From: Paucihalobacter ruber
Lineage (GTDB): Bacteria; Bacteroidota; Bacteroidia; Flavobacteriales; Flavobacteriaceae
NCBI RefSeq assembly: GCF_006494535.1
Contig: NZ_VHIQ01000001.1
Span: 498,736-562,735, forward strand
Length of the DNA: 64,000 nt
Reading direction: 5' to 3'
The notes under the pieces were generated by a model. It saw only the letters and a list, made by a program, of their open reading frames with translations, was not told the origin of the DNA and searched no databases. The translations under genes were made by a program, and so were the position numbers. This document shows positions 17,910 to 24,383 of the stretch, one piece after another (within the stretch, counting starts at the first letter, position 1; every line of letters begins with the position of its first letter).

Positions 17910-18071
17910 GTGAAAAAGACTAGCGACAATCATAAAATTACCCGTAAGGAAGCCCTGAAAAAAATGGGGAAATATGCGGCTTTTACCGCCATTGGTACAT
18001 TTTTAATTTTAAACCCCAAAACGGCACAAGCGCAATCACTACCTCCTGATCCGGGTGGAGATTTTGATTAA
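17910..18071 (+). CDS. Small exported peptide, candidate substrate of the adjacent kinase and nucleotidyltransferase
   Basis: A 53-aa frame with a GTG start. It reads a basic N-terminus (KKTSDNHKITRKEALKKMG), a hydrophobic stretch (YAAFTAIGTFLIL) and an AQA cleavage-like site, leaving about 12 residues, QSLPPDPGGDFD. The TRKEALKKMG segment resembles, but does not fully match, a twin-arginine signal. I recognise no named family. A promoter lies directly upstream, and the HprK-like gene starts 19 bp after its stop. The organisation (short precursor with a tiny Pro/Gly/Asp-rich tail, a kinase-fold enzyme, a nucleotidyltransferase) suggests a modified, exported peptide. The modification is inferred, not shown. 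The alternative is a small lipoprotein-like envelope peptide with unrelated neighbours. Confidence 0.7.
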   Translation: MKKTSDNHKITRKEALKKMGKYAAFTAIGTFLILNPKTAQAQSLPPDPGGDFD

Positions 18072-18090
18072 GCCCTATTTGTAAAGAATT

Positions 18091-19218
18091 TTGAATAAGC
18101 ATCTGGCGCCCACATACCAGTGCCTCTTAAACGGGCATGTGGTACTTTGGCACCAAAATTCTAATAATTACAGCGTTGTTACCTCAGCATTTGTTGAATT
18201 ATTGGGTCACTACCTAGACGCTAAAAACAGTGAAGACTTTATGAATAGTCTTCAAAATAGTTATGGTTTTGACGAGGCTACTGCTACAAAATTGGAAACA
18301 GACATCACCCTTCAGCTTGAGGCCGCCAATGCTTTAAAAGACAGCACACCTATTGCCCCCGATCATTACGATACGGCATTAGCTGAAATTACCAAATGTT
18401 ACCAAGCGTTTAACAGCACCTTTAAAATTGCCGCCCAACATAAAGGCTTGCTGCATTATGTGCATCCGGCACTCGCCCATTTGGAATGCGAGGACCTCAA
18501 CAATGCCACGACGGAATTTTACTTAAGTGAAAATCCGGATGGTTTGCATTTGTTTTTAAACCAACAACACTATGGGAGTTTTCCAAAAAAGGACTATCAC
18601 CTACTGCAAGGCAGATTTGTGATGTTACTTCTTGGTGCGATTCACCATCAGAACGATGCCAACTGGATGGCATCCTTTCACGCTTCCACCATAGCCAAAA
18701 ACGGTAAAGCCGTCATGCTGACGGGCGCTTCGGGTAAAGGTAAAAGTACGCTCACCGCACTACTTTCTTTTAATGGATTTGAATTTGTTGCCGACGATGT
18801 AACCGGCATGTTATACCCAAATCTGGAGGTGTACAGTTATCCCGCCGCCATTTCGGTGAAGGCCGGGGCTTTTGAGGTTTTGAAAAAGACCATTCCTGAA
18901 ATAACCACGCTACCACTGGCTGCAAATCATCCTAAAGGGTCGGTTAAATTCCTGCCGGTTGTTCAGCAAAAAGCAAGCCATTATCCGTGTCAAGACATTG
19001 TGTTTGTGCATTACAGTCCTAACCCTATAACAGCAGCGCTGAAACCTATCTCGACAGTTACCGCTTTACAAACCTTAATCCCCGACACCTGGCTGTCGCC
19101 AAAACCGGAACACGCCAAAGCATTTTTAGACTGGCTGCCCGGCTTAAAAGCCTATGAGTTGCACTATCACCATAATCATGAGGCCATTGAAATCATGGAA
19201 GCGCTCTTTAAAAACTAA
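18091..19218 (+). CDS. HPr kinase-like protein, possibly with a PqqD-like N-terminus
   Basis: A 375-aa protein. The C-terminal part has the HprK P-loop GASGKGKST (212-220) followed at the right distance by FEFVADD (230-236), the paired Asp of the HprK fold, then a beta-rich segment SYPAAISVKAG. Residues 1-95 have the size and pattern of a PqqD-type peptide-recognition domain (SAFVELLGHYLDAKNSEDFM…), but this is a weak, by-eye match. An in-frame stop at 18082 and no early ATG make TTG at 18091 the likely start. HprK-like enzymes in lasso-peptide loci phosphorylate the peptide; a similar role here is inference. It sits between the small peptide gene and the nucleotidyltransferase gene, 24 bp apart. 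Confidence 0.78.
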   Translation: MNKHLAPTYQCLLNGHVVLWHQNSNNYSVVTSAFVELLGHYLDAKNSEDFMNSLQNSYGFDEATATKLETDITLQLEAANALKDSTPIAPDHYDTALAEITKCYQAFNSTFKIAAQHKGLLHYVHPALAHLECEDLNNATTEFYLSENPDGLHLFLNQQHYGSFPKKDYHLLQGRFVMLLLGAIHHQNDANWMASFHASTIAKNGKAVMLTGASGKGKSTLTALLSFNGFEFVADDVTGMLYPNLEVYSYPAAISVKAGAFEVLKKTIPEITTLPLAANHPKGSVKFLPVVQQKASHYPCQDIVFVHYSPNPITAALKPISTVTALQTLIPDTWLSPKPEHAKAFLDWLPGLKAYELHYHHNHEAIEIMEALFKN

Positions 19219-19242
19219 GGGGTTTTAGTATCTTAGCTGTAA

Positions 19243-20289
19243 ATGATACCAATGAAACGGCAAAAGCTTTCTACCTACAAGTTAATTGGACAGATTATTA
19301 GTTTTAGCGGGACTAAAGAGACTTTGGTACAACAACTTAAGGACTATCAAAACTGGGAAGCACTGGTGTATTACGGGAGTCAGCATTTATTGTTACCTAC
19401 CATCTACAAGCGACTCAAAGACCTGCAAATACTGCACTTATTACCCGATGACCTGGTAGCATATCTCGAAGAGATCCATCAAATCAACCACAACCGCAAT
19501 TTGTTGCTGCTTCAACAAATAAAGCAGCTACATGGCGTCTTGTCTGAAGCACATGTCAACCACCTCTTTTTAAAAGGTGCCGCATTTTTAATTAAAGGTG
19601 CCCACAGCAACAACCTTGAACGTATGGTGGGCGATATTGACATTTTAGTAGATGTCTCTCAAGCACAAAAGGCCTTTGAATTGCTTAAAGAGAACGGCTA
19701 TGACCAACAAATTGGCTTTAATTACGAGGTCAAAAACTATCGGCATCTTAACAGACAGATTTCAAAAGCCGGTTTGGCAGCGGTAGAATTACACGGCGAC
19801 CTTTTAAAACATCCTAAACAATATCTTATAAAAGCCAAAGAAATGCTTGAAACACAAGTTTTATGCAACCATTTACCCATACCAAATAACTATTTTATGG
19901 GTTTGCACAGCGTTCTGGCACTTCAAATCAACGATTTAGGCTACTATTACAAAACCGTATCGCTAAAAACGCTCAATGATACTTTGGTTTTGGGTATTGC
20001 ACAACAACCTCAACTTATTCAAAACCTGCAATCTCACAAATACGGGCGCTTGTTTTTAGCCTATGCCCAACAATTTAGTAGAGACTTTAGCGTTTTAAAA
20101 TTGAGCAAATGGCAACAATTTCAAGGCTTATGGTTATCTTTTAAGTTAAGGTTACCTCTGTACAGTTACTTGGTACATCGCTTAAAAAGTGCTTTGTGGT
20201 TCTTATTCAACCGCTTGTATTTGTGGTTAACCAATTCAAGCTATCGAAAAAACCTGCTAAAAAATAAATTTAAACAACCTCATAATTAG
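19243..20289 (+). CDS. Nucleotidyltransferase family protein (PF14907-type)
   Basis: A 348-aa protein with the nucleotidyltransferase signature LFLKGAAFLIKGAH…MVGDIDILVD; D131 and D133 are the likely metal ligands. The layout (helical N-terminus, GD-x-D core near residue 130, long helical C-terminus with a basic aromatic end) matches the NTP_transf_5 family. These proteins recur beside HprK-like and PqqD-like proteins in RiPP and exopolysaccharide loci. Substrate is unknown; transfer of a nucleotidyl group to a peptide or sugar are both possible. It is the third gene of the cassette. ATG at 19243 or 19252 would serve as start. Confidence 0.83.
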   Translation: MIPMKRQKLSTYKLIGQIISFSGTKETLVQQLKDYQNWEALVYYGSQHLLLPTIYKRLKDLQILHLLPDDLVAYLEEIHQINHNRNLLLLQQIKQLHGVLSEAHVNHLFLKGAAFLIKGAHSNNLERMVGDIDILVDVSQAQKAFELLKENGYDQQIGFNYEVKNYRHLNRQISKAGLAAVELHGDLLKHPKQYLIKAKEMLETQVLCNHLPIPNNYFMGLHSVLALQINDLGYYYKTVSLKTLNDTLVLGIAQQPQLIQNLQSHKYGRLFLAYAQQFSRDFSVLKLSKWQQFQGLWLSFKLRLPLYSYLVHRLKSALWFLFNRLYLWLTNSSYRKNLLKNKFKQPHN

Positions 20290-20346
20290 CATTTTTGAAA
20301 ATAAATATGTTATTTTGCCCGATAGCTTTTAATTAAATAGTTACAA

Positions 20347-20943
20347 ATGAAAAATACTACTTTACTGCTTCTTATAATGTTCGGTTTTGGAATTGCCAAC
20401 TCTTTTGGTCAATCAACAAGATCTATAGATAAAGACGAATGGTTAATAGGTGTTGGATTCAACACCATCAATTCGCAAGGTACCAAATCACCGTTTGGAG
20501 ATATCTCAGACTGGGCTTTTAGATATCCTCTGGCGGTAAGTGCTGAAACTTATTGGTCAAGATTGTTCTCTGTTGAACTAGCGGCGAGCTTAAATGGCTA
20601 CAAAGCCGGTGATGCTATTGACGCAGTAGGACCGTCTGACGACAACCTTACCTATTTTGCCATCGACACCCACCTTAAATATTATTTTGGAGAAAAGATT
20701 TTCCCAAGAACCGAATGGCTCGACTTTTACGCCTTAGCTGGTCTTGGTTTTTTTACAGTTGAAGATGGCAACCTCTCAGGAAATATCGGAGGTGGCGCTA
20801 TGTTTTGGTTAGATAAAAAACAATCTAAAGGTATCAAACTTCAAGGTGTTGCCAAATTAGCATTTAATCACAGTAATTCAGGCTCAACTTACGCCAATAA
20901 CCACTTTCAGTACAACTTAATGTTTGTTTTTAGATTGTATTAA
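20347..20943 (+). CDS. Outer-membrane beta-barrel protein (porin-like)
   Basis: A 198-aa protein with a signal peptide (to NSFGQ, residue about 22), followed by alternating hydrophobic strands with aromatic ends: WLIGVGFNTI, FRYPLAVSAETYW, LFSVELAASLNGY, LTYFAIDTHLKYYF, FYALAGLGFFTV. It ends in FQYNLMFVFRLY, the terminal aromatic typical of OMP strands. An eight-strand barrel is likely. It stands 57 bp after the nucleotidyltransferase gene on the same strand and is followed by a terminator, so it may belong to the same transcript. Function unknown. Confidence 0.8.
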   Translation: MKNTTLLLLIMFGFGIANSFGQSTRSIDKDEWLIGVGFNTINSQGTKSPFGDISDWAFRYPLAVSAETYWSRLFSVELAASLNGYKAGDAIDAVGPSDDNLTYFAIDTHLKYYFGEKIFPRTEWLDFYALAGLGFFTVEDGNLSGNIGGGAMFWLDKKQSKGIKLQGVAKLAFNHSNSGSTYANNHFQYNLMFVFRLY

Positions 20944-20968
20944 TGGTGTATATAAAATAGCAATTTAA

Positions 20969-20996
20969 AGGCCTCTCATAGTAGAGGCTTTTTTTA
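20969..20996 (+). terminator. Rho-independent terminator
   Basis: GCCTCT, loop CATAGT, AGAGGC and a run of seven T, about 28 bases after the barrel gene stop. Confidence 0.8.
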
Positions 20997-21173
20997 TGGT
21001 ATGATGTGTAGTTTCTTAGTTTGATAGGAATGCGACATGCATGTCAGGAATTAAGACTTAAGATGTAAGATGTAAGATGTAAGATTTAAAATTTGGAATT
21101 TGGAATTTGGAATTTGAATTTGGTTCTTGGAATTTAGATTTTGGAATTTGGAATTTATTAAACCCTATATCAA
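20997..21173. other. Low-complexity intergenic tract
   Basis: Short-period repeats dominate: GATGTAAGAT units at about 21063-21085 and GGAATTT(G) units at about 21095-21155. No gene is seen. Similar AAGACTTAAGAC words recur near 21245, 21510 and 24005. Confidence 0.6.
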
Positions 21174-21703
21174 CTAAACCTGGTGCTCGTTTGCAACGAG
21201 TGCCCATTTACACCAGCGTTTATAACGCGAGTAATATGTTTAGACTTAAGAATGAAAGACTTAAGACTTACGACTTGATCTAGTCAGGCATGCTCAAGAC
21301 TTCAACCATTCAGCACAAACCAAGAACATCCAAACCCTATATCAACCCCAAATCTTTAACCGTTGCAATGAGTTGCGTGGCATTTTTAGCACCAAACTGA
21401 ATGCGCAGTAAACCAATTCGCTTTTCGACCGAACTAAACTAAACCTGGTGCTCGTTTGCAACGAGTGCCCATTTACACCAGCGTTTATAACGCGAGTAAT
21501 ATGTTTAGACTTAAGACTGAAAGACATAAGACTTACGACTAGATCTATTCAGGCATGCTCAAGACTTCAACAATTAACCACAAACCAAGAACATCCAAAC
21601 CCTATATCAACCCCAAATCTTTAACCGTTGCAATGAGTTGCGTGGCATTTTTAGCACCAAACTGAATGCGCAGTAAACCAATTCGCTTTTCGACCGAACT
21701 TAG
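21174..21703. repeat. 265-bp tandem duplication including the 3' end of the response regulator gene
   Basis: Copy 1 is 21174-21438 and copy 2 is 21439-21703, offset exactly 265. Each starts CTAAACCTGGTGCTCG, passes GCGAGTAATATGTTTAGAC and ends TTCGCTTTTCGACCGAA. Copy 2 holds the last 34 codons of the response regulator; copy 1 is a detached duplicate of those codons. By eye the coding-derived 100 bp are identical in both copies, while about nine differences lie in the spacer part. GGTGCTCGTTTGCAACGAG at the left end resembles the repeat at 9958 and 15349. Confidence 0.85.
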
Positions 21704-22267
21704 ACTGTAGGGTTTGATGCGCTGAACTTTAAACTCGTGGGCTATTTCGTCTTGCACCATACCTTTGGCCAGGTGTTTGAGCAACTCAATATCGTAGTCT
21801 TCAATTTCCATGACACTTTTTTTATGCAGGGCCGATTCAACCTGCGGCGACACATAAATATGGTTGTTACTGATACTGTTGATGGCCAGTTCCAATTCCA
21901 ACAATCCCCTGCGACCTTTACACACATAGGCATCTACGCCATGAGATTTAATGAGTTTTCGCACCATTGGAATGCGTTCTTCTACACTGTAAACTATAAT
22001 TTTTAAATTAGGAAAGTTAAGCTTTAGTGCCAGTGCCAGCTCATCGCCCGAGCGGATGCTTTGTTCGCGGTGGTCGGTTTTAAACGACAAATCGGTGACC
22101 ACCAAATCAAATGCACAACCATCCTTGGCGGCAGCTTTTACCTTAAGGAGTGCATCATCGCAATAATTCACCCTGTGAATCTGCGGGATATTCATTTTTT
22201 CCAAAACCGCCGATACACCCATATTGATGCTCTCGAGATCGTCGGCTATTAAAACCTTTGAAAACAT
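21602..22267 (-). CDS. Response regulator with LuxR-like C-terminus
   Basis: A 221-aa regulator. The receiver domain has the acidic pair D9/D10 (LIADD), phospho-acceptor D59 (VVTDLSF) and an IIVYSVEE strand. The C-terminal part (LLKHLAKGMVQDEIAHEF…SSVEKRIGLLRIQFGAKNATQLIATV) is an atypical LuxR/FixJ-like helix-turn-helix with an insert before the recognition helix. It is encoded directly after the TPR histidine kinase, sharing one base (TAATG), so the two form a two-component system controlling transcription. Targets are unknown. Its last 34 codons are tandemly duplicated downstream. Confidence 0.88.
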   Translation of the reverse strand: MFSKVLIADDLESINMGVSAVLEKMNIPQIHRVNYCDDALLKVKAAAKDGCAFDLVVTDLSFKTDHREQSIRSGDELALALKLNFPNLKIIVYSVEERIPMVRKLIKSHGVDAYVCKGRRGLLELELAINSISNNHIYVSPQVESALHKKSVMEIEDYDIELLKHLAKGMVQDEIAHEFKVQRIKPYSLSSVEKRIGLLRIQFGAKNATQLIATVKDLGLI

Positions 22268-23910
22268 TATATAACTATTTTAACCTGAAACCCTTTTCCG
22301 GGTTCTGTGTCAAATGTAATACTTCCGTTTAAGGCAAAAATGCGGTTTTCCGCATTTTGCAAACCATTTTGCTTTTTTAACACCGTTCCTACCCCATTAT
22401 CGGTATATTTAATTTCGGTTTTATTCTTTATTTGGCTTACGCTCAACACTACCAAAGTAGCCTCACTGTGTTTTTTCATGTTGGTTAACAATTCCTGTAA
22501 CACCCGATATACGGCGTTTTTCTTGTTTTGAGACAAGACATTCCAGTTGTATTTGGACACATTGCGGTTAAGGATGCGAAGCTCATCGGACTGATAGGAC
22601 GACAGTAAATCCAGTAACACTTCATCATATGGCAATTTGTTATCCAACATATTAAATTCTTTTGAAATATCTCGCGAACGGTTATAAATAGACTCTAAAT
22701 CGTCTAACCACTCATCGGAAGTATCTTTATTTAATTGCATTTTTACCATGAGCTGATACACTTCGTTGGCCACTTCGTCATGCACCTTTTTTGAAATTCT
22801 GCTTTCAGTGGTAAACACTTCGCGCTGCTTGATTTGTTTGATGCGATACAGTATAAATAAAATTACAACAACAAATAACACGGCACTTAAAATAGCAATC
22901 AACAAGGTAAGTTGTTTTTCGCTTCGTTCTTTTTCCAGTTGGGCTTGGGCACGCTGACTAACCAGTTTTTCGCGGTTAACGTCAAAACGCATGGCCGCAT
23001 AGATATTTTGTACTTCACGGTTGGCTTCGTTAAGACTGTCGGTTAATTTTTTATAACCAAGCACCATAGCATCATCACTTAAATCTACCAGTAAATTATA
23101 GGCCTCTTTAAGATAAGACGCACTGTTAAGCTCCTTTGCAATGCTTAGACATTTATCGGCATAAGCCCGGGCTTGTAAGAACTCGTTTTGAGCCCGGTAA
23201 TAGTGTGCCAGATGGCGGTAACTGCCAAAGACACCTTCTTTACTGTTTTTAAGTTGGCGCAAACGCAAACCTTCCATTAAAACCGGCAAGGCTTCACTAT
23301 GGTTTTGCCTGGTAAGAACAGCGCCATAATTATTAATGGTACGTGCCAGTGCCAGCGTATCGTTTATACTACGGGCTTTGTCCATTACCCAACGGTAATC
23401 TGTTTTAGCAGCTTCGTAGGTCTCAAGTTCGCGATACACATTACCACGGTTATTGATAATGGTAATACTATCGGATAAAGTTACCGCTACCGTTAGGGCA
23501 TTGTTATAGTAATTTAAGGCCTGATCAAACAGGTCTTTATCTTCGTATAATCGGCCTAACTGATTGTACAAACCCAGTAAGCGATTGGGTATCATTTCGG
23601 GTTTTGACTTAAAATTAGCAAGCAGATTAAGTGCCTCCACGCTTTGATTTTCGCTTTCGGTTAAATCGCCTATTTTAAAAGCCGCAATAGCCAGCATGCG
23701 CATGGCATCAACAGCTGCAATGGTATCTGCATTTTTTAAAAAGACGTCCTTTTGATTGGCATAATAAAGGAAACCCCTTGGTAAATCGGATGGATTTTTT
23801 GGATATAAAATGGCTTGATGGGGCGACACTAATGTGTCGTTATTGGGTTGTGCCTTTACAACAACCATCGACAACAACAAAACCAAGCAACAAATGAAGT
23901 ACCGAATCAT
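22267..23910 (-). CDS. TPR-domain sensor histidine kinase
   Basis: A 547-aa kinase. Signal peptide (to VVKAQ), a periplasmic array of about six TPR units (residues about 60-290, such as GLYNQLGRLYEDKDLFDQALNYYNNAL), a coiled-coil, one membrane span (LLIAILSAVLFVVVILFIL), an H-box KKVHDEVANEVYQLM and an ATPase domain with QELLTNMKKHSEA (N-box) and DNGVG (G1). This is the LiaS/NarX-like class that pairs with LuxR-type regulators, as found here. The periplasmic TPR part presumably senses an envelope protein or peptide. Confidence 0.9.
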   Translation of the reverse strand: MIRYFICCLVLLLSMVVVKAQPNNDTLVSPHQAILYPKNPSDLPRGFLYYANQKDVFLKNADTIAAVDAMRMLAIAAFKIGDLTESENQSVEALNLLANFKSKPEMIPNRLLGLYNQLGRLYEDKDLFDQALNYYNNALTVAVTLSDSITIINNRGNVYRELETYEAAKTDYRWVMDKARSINDTLALARTINNYGAVLTRQNHSEALPVLMEGLRLRQLKNSKEGVFGSYRHLAHYYRAQNEFLQARAYADKCLSIAKELNSASYLKEAYNLLVDLSDDAMVLGYKKLTDSLNEANREVQNIYAAMRFDVNREKLVSQRAQAQLEKERSEKQLTLLIAILSAVLFVVVILFILYRIKQIKQREVFTTESRISKKVHDEVANEVYQLMVKMQLNKDTSDEWLDDLESIYNRSRDISKEFNMLDNKLPYDEVLLDLLSSYQSDELRILNRNVSKYNWNVLSQNKKNAVYRVLQELLTNMKKHSEATLVVLSVSQIKNKTEIKYTDNGVGTVLKKQNGLQNAENRIFALNGSITFDTEPGKGFQVKIVI

Positions 23911-24383
23911 GGCCTAAAAATACGACGAGATTTGAAAATAAAAACTGATTTAGATTCTTCACAGCCGATATTATATAATCGACATAAGATTACACCACCT
24001 AAGACATAAGACTTAAAGCGGTTAACGTTCGTCTAGAAATCTCATTACCGCGCTATAATAAAGGTACGCCTGACTGCCAAAGGTGGGATATTAGAAGTGG
24101 GATATTCGATATTAGATATTAGAAGGGTGTACGTGGCTGATATAGGTTGAATAATTATGGTCAATACATAGAACTAATTGTCCCCTTGAGGGGACTTTAG
24201 GGGTGTAAAACCTACTTAACAAAAATTTGAAAAATTAATATTAAAAACGGTCAACTCTATTCAGGGAAGTTCAGGGAATAAGAACATGATACACTCGCTA
24301 AAAACAATAAAGCCCTTCTCAAAATTGATAAAGGGCTTTTATTCTCATAAATTTTGTTTCGACTTAAAAGTGACCATATTTGG
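23911..24383. other. Gene-free region with dispersed repeat words
   Basis: No gene is seen. It contains AAGACATAAGACTTAAAG and GGGATATTAGAAG-type short repeats (about 24000-24130), a GTCCCC…GGGGAC hairpin (24180-24195) and the terminator of the downstream receptor gene. Confidence 0.55.
24309..24339 (-). terminator. Rho-independent terminator of the TonB receptor gene
   Basis: AAAGCCCTT and AAGGGCTTT flank a 13-base loop. It lies 45 bases past the end of the 829-aa gene on the minus strand. The tract after the stem reads TTATTG in that direction, so the T run is short. Confidence 0.7.

Noticed and set aside
21342-21527. 61-codon minus-strand frame in the duplicated region
   Set aside because: It reads the duplicated end of the response regulator in a different frame; it is part of the tandem duplication, not a gene.
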